A DNA stretch of 64,000 bases from Prevotella multiformis DSM 16608 (GCF_000191065.1 NZ_GL872283.1:1066659-1130658); one strand, 5' to 3'. Shown: positions 45,008 to 53,929, counted from the first letter of the stretch. The notes: generated by a model not told the origin, from the letters alone. Made by a program: numbers and translations.

Positions 45008-46072
45008 CTACCTGTTCACTATCTCCAGCTGCTGGCGCACGCTCTCTTCATGGATCAGCTCGAAGACCTGTGCGGCAAAGTTGGGATCCATGCCGCAAAG
45101 ACTTGCCTGTGCACCGCGCTTCTCAAGTATCTCATTGTACCTGCCGGTCTGCAGGACCGTCATGTTATGCTCTTTCTTGAAAGTGCCGATTTCACGGCAG
45201 ATACGGAAACGCTTGGAAAGAAGTCCCATCAGCGAGTTGTCCACCTCGTCGATCTGCGCACGGAGAAGGCGGAGTCCTTCAGTCGTTGAGGTATGGTCAC
45301 GCACGACCAGAAGCGACAGGATATAATCGAGAATATCGGGCGTGACCTGCTGCTTCGCATCACTCCAGGCTTTCTCCGGATTACAGTGGCTCTCGACGAT
45401 CAGTCCGTCGAATCCCAGGTCCATCGCCTGCTGGCAGAGCGGCGCTATCAGGTCACGGCGGCCCCCGATGTGGCTCGGGTCACAGATGATGGGAAGCCCC
45501 GGGATACGCCGGCGCAGCTCGATGGGAATCTGCCACATCGGCACGTTGCGGTAGATCTTCTTTTCGTAGCTTGAGAAGCCACGGTGTATCACGCCCAGCC
45601 GCTTCAGCCCGGCCTGGTTCAGCCGCTGCAGCGCTCCTATCCATAGCTCAAGGTCGGGATTGACAGGATTCTTCACCAGCACGGGAATGTCCATCCCCTG
45701 CAGGGTGTCTGCCAGTGCCTGCATGGCAAAGGGATTGGCAGAGGTACGCGCCCCTATCCAGAGTATGTCCATGCCGTACTTCAAGGCCAGTTCGACGTGT
45801 TCGGGCGTTGCCACTTCGGTAGAGATCAGCATGCCTGTCTCTTCCTTCACCTCCTTCATCCAGGGCAAGGCCGTTTCGCCATTGCCCTCAAATCCACCGG
45901 GCTTCGTACGCGGCTTCCATATCCCGGCACGGAAGATATGGCAGCCTTTGTCTGCCAGGCTGCGTGCCGTGGACATTACCTGTTCTTCCGTCTCTGCCGA
46001 GCAGGGACCAGCGATGACAACAGGGCGAACATTGTCGCTCGGGAGTCTTAAAGGTTCTAAGTCTAATTCCAT
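45008..46072 (-). CDS. Bifunctional DAHP synthase / chorismate mutase
   Basis: 354 residues. Residues 1-250 are a DAHP synthase (VVIAGPCSAETEEQV, TKPGGFEG, LPIICDPSHIGGRRD). From about 265 an AroQ-type chorismate mutase helix bundle follows (LLRAQIDEVDNSLMGLLSKRFRICREIG). It both feeds and branches the shikimate pathway toward prephenate. The frame extends upstream to 46366 but only MELDLEPL (46072, or MIM at 46078) matches the family start; the rest overlaps the preceding gene out of frame. Confidence 0.93.
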   Translation of the reverse strand: MELDLEPLRLPSDNVRPVVIAGPCSAETEEQVMSTARSLADKGCHIFRAGIWKPRTKPGGFEGNGETALPWMKEVKEETGMLISTEVATPEHVELALKYGMDILWIGARTSANPFAMQALADTLQGMDIPVLVKNPVNPDLELWIGALQRLNQAGLKRLGVIHRGFSSYEKKIYRNVPMWQIPIELRRRIPGLPIICDPSHIGGRRDLIAPLCQQAMDLGFDGLIVESHCNPEKAWSDAKQQVTPDILDYILSLLVVRDHTSTTEGLRLLRAQIDEVDNSLMGLLSKRFRICREIGTFKKEHNMTVLQTGRYNEILEKRGAQASLCGMDPNFAAQVFELIHEESVRQQLEIVNR

Positions 46073-46173
46073 AATCATCTGTTCTTTAGTTTCACTTGAT
46101 GGGATGAGCGCATCGTCCCGTTCCTCCTCAAAAGCCGCACCGGCGGCAACGGCACGGCATCCGGCATACCGCC

Positions 46174-47343
46174 TTACCACTCCAGGGCGGCAATACGGTC
46201 GCATGCCTCCGCCATCCTCTCGTCTTTTGCACACAAGGAAATGCGGACATAACGCCTGCCGTTGCTGCCGAAGATGAATCCCGGGGTAAGGAACACACGT
46301 GCCCCGTGCAGCACCCGTTCGGTCAGTTCCTCCGCATCGGCGTACTTCTCCGGTATCTTTCCCCACAGGAACATCCCCACCTGTGCCCTGTCGAAACGGC
46401 AGCCCAGCAGTGTCAACATCTCTTCGGCCAGGACACGCCGCCGGCGATAGACCTCTATGTTATACCGCCGATGCCATTCATCCGTATTCGTCCTCATGGC
46501 CTCCGCCGCAGCCAGCTGTATGCCCCGGAAAGTTCCCGAATCGATGTTGCTCTTCACTTTCAGTATCCACGAGATGAAAGTAGGATTGCTGATGCACATC
46601 CCCACACGCCATCCCGGCATATTGTAAGCCTTCGACATGGAATTGAGCTCTATGCAGCAGTCTTTGGCACCGGGCACCTGCAGCAGGCTCAGCTTCTCTC
46701 CCTCGTTGAGGATAAACGAGTAAGGATTGTCGTTGACAACCACGATTCCATGCCGGCGGGCAAAGTCGACCAGCCTGACATAGGTCTCCCGGCGGGCGTT
46801 ACCGCCGGTCGGCATGTTCGGATAATTCGTCCACATCAGGCGGACACGGCCCAGATCCATCCGCTCCAATGCGTCGAAATCGGGCTGCCATCCCCTTTCC
46901 TCCCGCAGGTCGTAGGTCACGACCTCTGCTCCGAGCAGCCGTGAGAGGGATGTGTAGGTGGGATAACCGGGATCCGGGACAAGCACCTGTTCGCCGGGAT
47001 TGACAAAGGCCAGGGTGACGTGCAGGATACCTTCCTTCGATCCGATAAGCGGCTGTACCTCGGTCAGCGCATCCACCTCCACGCCATACCAGCGTTTATA
47101 GAAGTCGGCCATCGCCCCGCGCAGTTCGGCTGTGCCCATGGTGGGCTGATAGCCATGCCCTGCCGCCTCCCGGGCGACCTCGCAGAGCTTGTCAATGGTC
47201 TGCTTCGAGGGAGGCTGGTCGGGACTGCCGACAGCCAGGGAGATGATGTCCTGTCCTTCCGCATTCAGTTCTGCCACTTCTTTCAGTTTGCGCGAGAAGT
47301 AGTACTCCTGCACCTCCCGTACACGGCTTGCCGGCTGTATCAT
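46174..47343 (-). CDS. PLP-dependent class I/II aminotransferase (aromatic)
   Basis: 389 residues. Fold-type I aminotransferase with SLAVGSPDQPPS near the start, the substrate loop TNYPNMPTGG and the PLP-lysine block ELNSMSKAYNMPGWRVG. In this operon it most likely transaminates phenylpyruvate and 4-hydroxyphenylpyruvate. Start chosen at 47343 (MIQPASR) because AAGGA lies eight bases before it; 47361 and a GTG at 47391 are alternatives. Confidence 0.88.
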   Translation of the reverse strand: MIQPASRVREVQEYYFSRKLKEVAELNAEGQDIISLAVGSPDQPPSKQTIDKLCEVAREAAGHGYQPTMGTAELRGAMADFYKRWYGVEVDALTEVQPLIGSKEGILHVTLAFVNPGEQVLVPDPGYPTYTSLSRLLGAEVVTYDLREERGWQPDFDALERMDLGRVRLMWTNYPNMPTGGNARRETYVRLVDFARRHGIVVVNDNPYSFILNEGEKLSLLQVPGAKDCCIELNSMSKAYNMPGWRVGMCISNPTFISWILKVKSNIDSGTFRGIQLAAAEAMRTNTDEWHRRYNIEVYRRRRVLAEEMLTLLGCRFDRAQVGMFLWGKIPEKYADAEELTERVLHGARVFLTPGFIFGSNGRRYVRISLCAKDERMAEACDRIAALEW

Positions 47344-47411
47344 AGGCTGTTTCCTTTTCATCTGCTGTTCATGTTCTGTCTGCCGGGGCACTTTCCCCGC
47401 GCCGACGGCTG

Positions 47412-48242
47412 CTAATGTTCTCTGTACTCTCCCAGAATCCTGATGCTTTTCACCAGCGGAGTGATGGCGTCTATCGACTGCCGGTAGCGGGTGAGGCTGT
47501 CAAAAGTCAGGTCTACATAGAAGAGGTATTCCCACTCGTGCCCGATGACGGGCAGAGACTGTATCTTCGTGAGATTGATGCCATAGAAAGAGAGGATGGT
47601 CAGCACCTTGCTCAGAGACCCCTCTTCATGCGGCAGCGAGAATACGATGCTCGCCTTGTCCACATCCGTCAGCGGACGGAGGAAGTCGGCCTTCTGCGGC
47701 TGGCAGGCAATGAGGAAACGTGTGAAGTTGTGCTTGTTGTCCTCTATCGAATCCTCGAGAATCTTCAGTCCGTAGATCCGTGCGGCATCCGCGGCGCAGA
47801 TAGCCGCCCGGCCGCGGCAACGTTTCCGTGCGATACAGGCAGCCGCCCCGGCCGTATCATCAGCCTCCACGGCCTTGAGAGCAGGATGACCGGCAAGGAA
47901 CGAACGGCACTGCATGAATGCCACAGGGTGGGAATGAACCTCGGTGACCGTTGTCCAGTCGTCGTCAGGCAGGCAGCAGATGCAGTGCTGGATATGGAGC
48001 CGCTGCTCGCCTACGACCATTGTCCCCGACTTGCGCAGGAGATCGTAATTGTGCAGCAGGCTGCCGGCTATCGTGTTCTCGATGGCGAGCAGCGCGATGA
48101 CCGTCGGGTCTTTTTCCACCTCCTCGAACACCTTCTCAAAAGTGGTGCAGCATATAAGCTGTACCTGTTCATCGGGAAAGTAAGCATGGGCGGCAATGTC
48201 GTGGAAACATCCCCGTTCTCCCTGTATGGCTATTCGTTTCAT
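47412..48242 (-). CDS. pheA: Prephenate dehydratase
   Basis: 276 residues. The PDT domain (IAIQGERGCFHDIAA, IENTIAGSL, KHNFTRFLI with the catalytic Thr) is followed by a C-terminal ACT domain (KASIVFSLPHEEGSLSKVL) that binds Phe for feedback inhibition. It makes phenylpyruvate. It is the first structural gene of the operon, directly downstream of a Phe/Tyr-rich leader peptide and terminator. Confidence 0.95.
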   Translation of the reverse strand: MKRIAIQGERGCFHDIAAHAYFPDEQVQLICCTTFEKVFEEVEKDPTVIALLAIENTIAGSLLHNYDLLRKSGTMVVGEQRLHIQHCICCLPDDDWTTVTEVHSHPVAFMQCRSFLAGHPALKAVEADDTAGAAACIARKRCRGRAAICAADAARIYGLKILEDSIEDNKHNFTRFLIACQPQKADFLRPLTDVDKASIVFSLPHEEGSLSKVLTILSFYGINLTKIQSLPVIGHEWEYLFYVDLTFDSLTRYRQSIDAITPLVKSIRILGEYREH

Positions 48243-48290
48243 CTGCTTCGTCTGTTTTGTGGAGAACCGGCCCGTCAGAAGGCCGGTCTA

Positions 48291-48325
48291 CGAAAAACGG
48301 CCCTGCCCAGGAATGGGCGGGACCG
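48291..48325 (-). terminator. Attenuator terminator upstream of pheA
   Basis: On minus CGGTCCCGCCCA pairs with TGGGCAGGGCCG (two mismatches) around TTCC and is followed by TTTTT. It sits between the leader peptide and pheA, 49 bp before the pheA start, so it can stop transcription before the operon. Its 5' arm contains TCCCGCC (48316-48322), the exact complement of GGCGGGA inside the leader peptide. Confidence 0.85.
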
Positions 48326-48371
48326 CTTCGTCGTCTGTTTCTTGCTTTATGTGATGGTCATAAGTTGAAAT

Positions 48372-48458
48372 CTACACGCAACCTCCCGCCTTGCAACTTT
48401 CTGCAAAGAAAAAATAAAAGTAACGGAAAGATACATAAGACGTGCTCATAATCTTCAT
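48372..48458 (-). CDS. Phe/Tyr-rich attenuator leader peptide (pheL-like)
   Basis: 28 codons from ATG at 48458 to TAG at 48372. Residues 8-18 read YVSFRYFYFFF: five Phe and three Tyr codons in eleven. This is the hallmark of a control peptide whose ribosome stalls when charged tRNA-Phe/Tyr runs low. Downstream codons AAG-GCG-GGA contain GGCGGGA (48384-48390), complementary to the terminator 5' arm. A consensus promoter lies 20 nt upstream. The peptide itself probably has no other role. Confidence 0.85.
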   Translation of the reverse strand: MKIMSTSYVSFRYFYFFFAESCKAGGCV

Positions 48459-48477
48459 TTTCGTTTGTATTCGACTG

Positions 48478-48509
48478 CAAATTTATTACTTTTATTTCTT
48501 ATCACCAAA
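48478..48509 (-). promoter_or_regulatory. Promoter of phenylalanine/tyrosine operon
   Basis: On minus TTTG (48506-48509), exactly 20 nt, TAAATTTG (48478-48485). It drives the leader peptide and, past the attenuator, pheA to tyrA. Confidence 0.85.
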
Positions 48510-48698
48510 CTTTTCGTGGAGAAATATGCATCTTCAGGAATTTGGAGTGATGAGGCTTTTCCTGTGAATTGACGACCTTGATGAAATATCACACAGAAAC
48601 AGTGAGCTGTTGGAAACAGTAAAAAGGTAAAAGAGTAAAAAGGTAAACATTATTCTCTCATTCCGCCGTCCTGCCCCCGCTTTCCCAGCTTCTCCGTG

Positions 48699-48746
48699 CT
48701 CATTATGTAGCAGACTTACTTTATCACTCCATATTTCGGGAGAACC
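48699..48746. repeat. 48-bp direct repeat, copy 1
   Basis: Begins CTCATTATGTAGCAGACTTA and ends CGGGAGAACC. Copy 2 at 48848-48895 differs at one base (G to A). The copies are 149 bp apart. Confidence 0.9.
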
Positions 48747-48772
48747 CTTTTTGATGGATGCAATATAGTGGA

Positions 48773-48850
48773 CAAACCTCAAATCTCAAACCTCAAATCT
48801 CAAACCTCAAATCTCAAACCTCAAATCTCAAACCTCAAATCTCAAACCTC
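48773..48850. repeat. 14-bp minisatellite (about 5.5 copies)
   Basis: Unit CAAACCTCAAATCT, perfect copies starting at 48773, 48787, 48801, 48815 and 48829, then a partial. It fills the space before copy 2 of the 48-bp repeat. There are no spacers, so it is not a CRISPR. Confidence 0.95.
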
Positions 48851-48895
48851 ATTATGTAGCAGACTTACTTTATCACTCCATATTTCGGAAGAACC
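48848..48895. repeat. 48-bp direct repeat, copy 2
   Basis: Second copy of 48699-48746, one mismatch; it runs straight out of the minisatellite. Confidence 0.9.
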
Positions 48896-48949
48896 AGAAA
48901 GATTCCTCCTGCGGAAAATACTCTGTGCGATACCGGCTGCTGCCGGTGG

Positions 48950-49034
48950 CTGGTACTGCTGTTCCCAAGGGGCGGTACCGCTGTTCCCAAGGGCTGGTAC
49001 CGCTGTTCCCACACGGTTGGGAATCCGGCTCCCA
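48950..49034. repeat. Array R4: diverged 22-bp-spaced units
   Basis: GTTCCC recurs at 48961, 48983 and 49005 (22 bp apart), each preceded by GGTAC-TGC/CGC instead of GGGAA, then a final GGGAA-N5-CTCCC at 49019-49033. Period and unit number match R1-R3, but the left half-site is changed in three units. Confidence 0.8.
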
Positions 49035-49069
49035 TACAATCAGAGGAGGGACGTTTGTCCCTCTCCGGA

Positions 49070-49936
49070 TCATCCGCATTCCTCCCGGTACTTCCGAGGG
49101 GTCGTGCCCACCTCTCTCCGGAAGAACTTGGAGAAGGCGGATGCACTGGGGAAGTGCAGCCGGTAGGCAATCTCGCAGCCGGTCAGGCCGCCGGTCTCCA
49201 GGAGGATTTTCGCCTCCTGTACCGTCGCACGGTTAACCCAGTACATGACGCTCCGACCGCTCGCCTTCTTGATGACGGAAGACAGGTAGTGAGGGGTCAT
49301 GTTCAGTTCTCCGGCATAGAAAGGAATGGAACGCTCCCTGACACAGTGGCGATGTACCAGCCGCCGGAACTTCCTGAAGGTTTCCTGCATGCGCATGGGA
49401 ATACTGTCTGCCGCAGCCTTCTCGGCAGTGTCCCTGATGTACTGGACGTTGTCCACGAGTGCCTGCAGGAGATGCCGCAGCACCGTGCGGCGGACAGGGG
49501 GGACCTGCATGAAGTCCCAGACGAGGTAAATCATGCGCAGCAGCCGGTCGGCCTCTGTGGGCGAAACGGTGAGTACGCTCTCCTCCGGCAGCTCCACCCC
49601 CTTGCGGAAGATGATGGCAACGACGCGCGTTTCCTCCGATATTTTCTTTATGTCGACAATGGTATCGGCAGGCAGCACCATCAGCATCCCCTTCTCGAGA
49701 TGCCAGTCCTGGAGGTTGATGCAGAGGTCGGCATGTCCTTCCATGACAAATACCAGCCTCGGCTCTACTATCTGGTAGATCTTCCCTTCCTCGAGGAAAC
49801 GGCTGTGCTGTATGTGACCGTCGATGACGAGGACGGCCTCGTCATTTGCCGTGACACGTCCCTGCTGCGGCAGCAGTTCTTCGGGATTGATGCTGTCCAT
49901 TGAGAACGGGTTGATGGTTCTGGACTTCTCTTTCAT
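49070..49936 (-). CDS. AraC-family transcriptional regulator
   Basis: 288 residues. An N-terminal cupin-like sensor domain (about 1-170) precedes the two-helix-turn-helix AraC DNA-binding domain, with ELNMTPHYLSSVIKKASGRS and IAYRLHFPSASAFSKFFRREVGTTPRKYRE. It is transcribed divergently from the export operon beginning at 50120, 183 bp away, and is the likely regulator of that operon. The ligand is unknown. Confidence 0.92.
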   Translation of the reverse strand: MKEKSRTINPFSMDSINPEELLPQQGRVTANDEAVLVIDGHIQHSRFLEEGKIYQIVEPRLVFVMEGHADLCINLQDWHLEKGMLMVLPADTIVDIKKISEETRVVAIIFRKGVELPEESVLTVSPTEADRLLRMIYLVWDFMQVPPVRRTVLRHLLQALVDNVQYIRDTAEKAAADSIPMRMQETFRKFRRLVHRHCVRERSIPFYAGELNMTPHYLSSVIKKASGRSVMYWVNRATVQEAKILLETGGLTGCEIAYRLHFPSASAFSKFFRREVGTTPRKYREECG

Positions 49937-50067
49937 CTTTCCTTATTGTATGATTATATTGCAAATCTAACATTATTCTCCGTAATAATACGTGCGAGAC
50001 ACAGGAAATCATACAATCGGGAAAGTTTTTGTTCGTATTTCATCATCTTCCTATGGCATAATAGTCC

Positions 50068-50075
50068 TATCTTTG
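50068..50075 (+). promoter_or_regulatory. -7 box of export operon
   Basis: TATCTTTG, 44 nt before the tolC-like start codon. No -33 TTTG, consistent with control by the divergent AraC protein. Confidence 0.6.
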
Positions 50076-50119
50076 CACGACAGGAAGAAGAAAACAGCCG
50101 ATTAGACAAGAAAGAAGAG

Positions 50120-51406
50120 ATGAAGAAACAGCACATGAAGAAGAAATTAGGACTTCTCGCACTGGCGGTCTTTCCCATTGCCGTTCCGGCACAGACGCTG
50201 GACGAATGTCAGCAGGCGGCCGGACGGAACTATCCGCTTATCAAGCGGTACGGACTCCTTGCACGGACAACGGAACTGACGGTCAGCAACATCAGAAAGG
50301 AATGGCTGCCCCAGATCAGCGTCTCCGCCCAGGCGACCTGCCAGAGCGGCGTCGCCTCGTGGCCGGACGGCATACGGACGGCGTACCGGCGGATGGGACT
50401 GGATATGAAAGGACTGTCCAAAGACCAGTACAGGGCGGGCATAGAAGTCACCCAGCCGCTCTACGACGGCGGGGCGGTCAGCAGCCAGGCGGGAATAGCA
50501 CGGAGACAAGGAGAGGTGCAGAAGGCCGAAAACAAGGTAAACCTCTATCAGGTACGCAGACGTGTCAACGAGATGTACTTCTCACTCCTGCTTCTCGACG
50601 AACAGATCAGGCTCAACGAAGATGCGGCGGCACTGCTGCTGTCCAGCGAGAAGACGCTTTCGGCAATGGTCAGGGCCGGTACGGCCGCCGCAAGCGACCT
50701 TGAGAATGTAAAGGCGGGACGGCTGGACAAGGAGCAGCAGAACACCGGGCTCAGGGCACAGCGGCAGATGCTGCGGCGGATGCTGGGTGTCTTCTGTGGC
50801 AGAGAGATCTACAACCTGCAGAAACCGGACGCTGTCAGGATTTCCGGGCAGACCGGCAACCGGCCGGAACTCGGGCTCTTCGACCGTCAGCTGATGCTTG
50901 TCGACGCACAGGAGAAAGCACTGGGGGCAAGGCTGCGGCCGAAGGTCGGGCTCTTCGCACAGGGCTTTTACGGTTATCCGGGACTTAACATGTTCGACGA
51001 CATGATGAACCGGAAGTGGAGCCTCAACGGCATCATCGGCGTGAAGCTGTCGTGGGATGTCGGCGCACTCTATACACGGAAGAACGACAGGGAGAAGCTG
51101 GAAGTGCAACGTGAACAGATCGGGAATATGCGGGAGGTGTTCCTCCTCAACAACCGTCTGGAACAGATACAGGCGGAGGAGAACGCCGCCCGGTACCGAA
51201 GCATGATGCTTGCCGACGACGAAATCATCAGTCTCCGCACGCACGTCCGCAAGGCCGCCGAATCGAAGCTGGCCCACGGCATCATCGACGCCCACGGACT
51301 GATGCAGGAAATCAACAACGAGAATGCGGCCAGAATACGGCAGGCAATACACGAGATGGATATGCTACGGGAAATGTACAACCTGAAATATACCAACAAC
51401 GAATGA
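50120..51406 (+). CDS. TolC-family outer-membrane efflux protein
   Basis: 428 residues with a signal peptide (LGLLALAVFPIAVPAQ). The mature protein has the duplicated helical outer-membrane factor pattern (TLDECQQAAGRNYPLI, repeated long helices, LVDAQEKALGARLRPKVGLF). It forms the outer-membrane duct of a tripartite pump. The start is the ATG at 50120; the frame upstream carries the promoter. Its stop overlaps the next gene start by ATGA. Confidence 0.9.
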   Translation: MKKQHMKKKLGLLALAVFPIAVPAQTLDECQQAAGRNYPLIKRYGLLARTTELTVSNIRKEWLPQISVSAQATCQSGVASWPDGIRTAYRRMGLDMKGLSKDQYRAGIEVTQPLYDGGAVSSQAGIARRQGEVQKAENKVNLYQVRRRVNEMYFSLLLLDEQIRLNEDAAALLLSSEKTLSAMVRAGTAAASDLENVKAGRLDKEQQNTGLRAQRQMLRRMLGVFCGREIYNLQKPDAVRISGQTGNRPELGLFDRQLMLVDAQEKALGARLRPKVGLFAQGFYGYPGLNMFDDMMNRKWSLNGIIGVKLSWDVGALYTRKNDREKLEVQREQIGNMREVFLLNNRLEQIQAEENAARYRSMMLADDEIISLRTHVRKAAESKLAHGIIDAHGLMQEINNENAARIRQAIHEMDMLREMYNLKYTNNE

Positions 51407-52437
51407 AACGACTGACGGAAATGAGAAAGATATTTTTATTCGCCGCACTTGCCCTTGGGGCGGTATCCTGCAAAGACAGCGGGAAAGAGTATGATGCCAC
51501 GGGAACGTTCGAGGCTACGGAGGTGACCGTATCGGCCGAGTCCTCGGGACAGCTGGTAAGTTTTGACGTTACAGAAGGACAACTGCTCAATGGCGGGCTG
51601 ACGGTAGGCCAGATCGATGCCCGTCAGCTGGCGCTGAAACGAGACCAGCTGGCTACGGACAATGACCAGCTCCGGGCGACCCATGGACAGTTCGAAGCCA
51701 ACAGACGGCAGCTCGCAGCCAGCAGGCAGGCAACGGTCAGCCGGCAGCTGGACCTTGAAAAGCAGGTGGCGGCCATACGGCAGCAGATTGCCGACCAGCA
51801 AAGGGAACGGAAGCGTTTTGACGAACTGTTCCGGGACGGGGCGGCACCGCGCAGGCAGGTTGACGAGATCGATTACCAGATCCAGGTGCTGAAGAAACAG
51901 CTCGCCGCAGCCGAAGAGCAGATTGCCAGCCAGAACGCTGCATTGGCCGAACAGGACAAGGGTATCGCCGCACAGATGGAGGGCATCGCCGCCCAACAGG
52001 CCGGCGTGGATGCCCAGCAGGCCGGCGTACGTACCCAGCAGGCACAGATTGACGACCAGATAGCCCATACTTTCGTGAAGAGTCCCATCACAGGGACGGT
52101 CCTGGAGAAGTATGCCGAACGGGGAGAGTTCGTACAGGCCGGCAGGCCACTCTTCAAGCTGGCAGACACAGTCAGGATGTTCATCCGTGCCTACATCACC
52201 TCCGCACAGCTCCGGAATGTCAGGATCGGGCAGCGGGTGAAGGTCATGGCTGACTACGGAAAAGGGCAGAAGAAGTCCTATAACGGAATCGTCACGTGGA
52301 TTTCCAGCCGTTCGGAGTTCACGCCCAAGACCATCCTTACCGACGACGAGCGTGCCGACCTCGTCTATGCCGTCAAGATACGGTTCCGCAACGACGGCTA
52401 TGTGAAGATCGGCATGTACGGTGAGGTGAAGTTTTAG
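51403..52437 (+). CDS. HlyD-type membrane fusion lipoprotein
   Basis: 344 residues. A lipoprotein signal (LFAALALGAVSC) anchors it. A biotinyl-lipoyl-like domain is split by a long coiled-coil hairpin (about 75-205) rich in Gln/Ala repeats (GIAAQQAGVDAQQAGV), then TFVKSPITGTVLEKYAERGEFV. It bridges the inner-membrane ABC permeases and the TolC-like duct. ATG 51403 overlaps the upstream stop; 51421 is an alternative start. Confidence 0.92.
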   Translation: MKRLTEMRKIFLFAALALGAVSCKDSGKEYDATGTFEATEVTVSAESSGQLVSFDVTEGQLLNGGLTVGQIDARQLALKRDQLATDNDQLRATHGQFEANRRQLAASRQATVSRQLDLEKQVAAIRQQIADQQRERKRFDELFRDGAAPRRQVDEIDYQIQVLKKQLAAAEEQIASQNAALAEQDKGIAAQMEGIAAQQAGVDAQQAGVRTQQAQIDDQIAHTFVKSPITGTVLEKYAERGEFVQAGRPLFKLADTVRMFIRAYITSAQLRNVRIGQRVKVMADYGKGQKKSYNGIVTWISSRSEFTPKTILTDDERADLVYAVKIRFRNDGYVKIGMYGEVKF

Positions 52438-52446
52438 TCAGTACCG

Positions 52447-53907
52447 ATGAATGCAATCGAAGTAAACAATCTGTCCCGCCGTTACGGCAAGGTGCAGGCG
52501 CTGAAAGCGGTCAGCTTCTCCGTGGAAAGAGGCGAACTGTTCGGCATCATCGGCCCTGACGGAGCCGGAAAGACGACGCTGTACCGCATTCTCTGCTCGC
52601 TGCTGCTCCCCGACGAGGGCACGGCTTCGGTGAACGGATACGATGTCGTCAGCGGCATGAAAGAGATACGCCGGCGGGTAGGTTACATGCCGGGCAGGTT
52701 CTCACTCTATCAGGATCTGACGGTAGAAGAAAACCTGAGGTTCTTCGCCACGCTCTTCGGAACGACGATAGAAGAAAACTACGACTCCATCAAGGCCATC
52801 TATACACAGATTGAACCGTTCAGAAAACGCAGGACGGGAGCACTCTCGGGCGGCATGAAACAGAAGCTGGCACTCTGCTGCGCACTGGTCCACCAGCCGA
52901 GTGTCCTGTTCCTTGACGAACCGACAACAGGTGTCGACCCTGTCAGCCGCAAAGAGTTCTGGGAGATGCTGTCCCAGTTGAAGGAGCGTGAGATGACCAT
53001 TGTCGCCTCAACGCCTTATCTGGACGAGGTGAGGATGTGCGAGCGTGTCGCTTTCCTTTCGGAAGGTCGTATCAGGGGTATCGGTACTCCAGACGACATC
53101 CTCACCACCTTCAGGGACACCTTCAATCCTCCTGCCATCGAGAATCCGGAAGCCGGAACGAAGAGCAACGAGAATGCCATCGAAGTAAAACACCTCGTCA
53201 AGGCCTTTGGCAGCTTCCATGCGGTAGACGACATTTCCTTCACGGTCAGGAAAGGAGAAATCTTCGGCTTCCTCGGCGCCAATGGAGCCGGCAAGACCAC
53301 AGCCATGCGTATGCTCACCGGACTCAGCCAGCCGACGGATGGAAACGGAAAAGTAGCAGGCTTTGACATCCGTACCGAGTACGAGCAGATAAAGAAGCAT
53401 ATCGGCTACATGAGCCAGAAGTTCTCGCTCTACGAGGACCTTACCGTTGCCGAGAACATCAGTCTCTTCGCCGGCATCTACGGCATGGACGACGGAGAGA
53501 TACGCCGCAAGACCAGCGACCTGCTCGATCGGCTGGACTTCTCGGCACACCGAAACACGCTTGTATCCAGTCTGCCTTTGGGATGGAAGCAGAAGCTCGC
53601 CTTCTCGGTCAGCATCTTCCACGACCCTCATGTCGTATTCCTCGATGAACCTACGGGGGGTGTAGACCCCGCCACACGCCGCCAGTTCTGGAAACTGATC
53701 TATGACGCTGCGAAGCAGGGGATAACGGTCTTCGTGACCACTCACTACATGGACGAGGCGGAATACTGCGACCGGATTTCCATCATGGTAGACGGCAAGA
53801 TCAAAGCCCTGGGCACACCTGAAGAACTGAAACAGAAACTGGGGCAGCCGGACATGGACCATGTCTTTACATTCCTGGCACGGCAGGCCACAAGATGTGC
53901 AGATTAA
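52447..53907 (+). CDS. Tandem ABC transporter ATPase (YbhF-like)
   Basis: 486 residues, two ATPase domains in one chain. Domain 1 has GPDGAGKTT and GALSGGMKQKLALCCAL; domain 2 has GANGAGKTT and the H-motif TTHYMDEAEYCDR. Domain 2's signature region (VSSLPLGWKQKLAFSVSIF) departs from LSGGQ. This tandem form pairs with two ABC-2 permeases, as in YbhFSR drug exporters. It starts 9 bp after the HlyD gene. Confidence 0.93.
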   Translation: MNAIEVNNLSRRYGKVQALKAVSFSVERGELFGIIGPDGAGKTTLYRILCSLLLPDEGTASVNGYDVVSGMKEIRRRVGYMPGRFSLYQDLTVEENLRFFATLFGTTIEENYDSIKAIYTQIEPFRKRRTGALSGGMKQKLALCCALVHQPSVLFLDEPTTGVDPVSRKEFWEMLSQLKEREMTIVASTPYLDEVRMCERVAFLSEGRIRGIGTPDDILTTFRDTFNPPAIENPEAGTKSNENAIEVKHLVKAFGSFHAVDDISFTVRKGEIFGFLGANGAGKTTAMRMLTGLSQPTDGNGKVAGFDIRTEYEQIKKHIGYMSQKFSLYEDLTVAENISLFAGIYGMDDGEIRRKTSDLLDRLDFSAHRNTLVSSLPLGWKQKLAFSVSIFHDPHVVFLDEPTGGVDPATRRQFWKLIYDAAKQGITVFVTTHYMDEAEYCDRISIMVDGKIKALGTPEELKQKLGQPDMDHVFTFLARQATRCAD

Positions 53908-53929
53908 GAATGAAACCAATCCATAACGT

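Larger units (their letters stand above)
48459..49069. other. Intergenic region with repeats between pheA leader and araC-type gene
   Basis: About 600 bp with no credible gene. It holds the leader promoter (48478-48509), AAAAAGGTAAA-type repeats (48617-48650), a 48-bp direct repeat pair with a 14-bp minisatellite between (48699-48895), and array R4 (48951-49033). Confidence 0.75.

Noticed and set aside
46079-46366. N-terminal extension of the DAHP synthase frame
   Set aside because: Overlaps the aminotransferase gene out of frame; family proteins start at MELDLEP.
48773-48850. 14-bp repeats as CRISPR
   Set aside because: Perfect tandem units without spacers.
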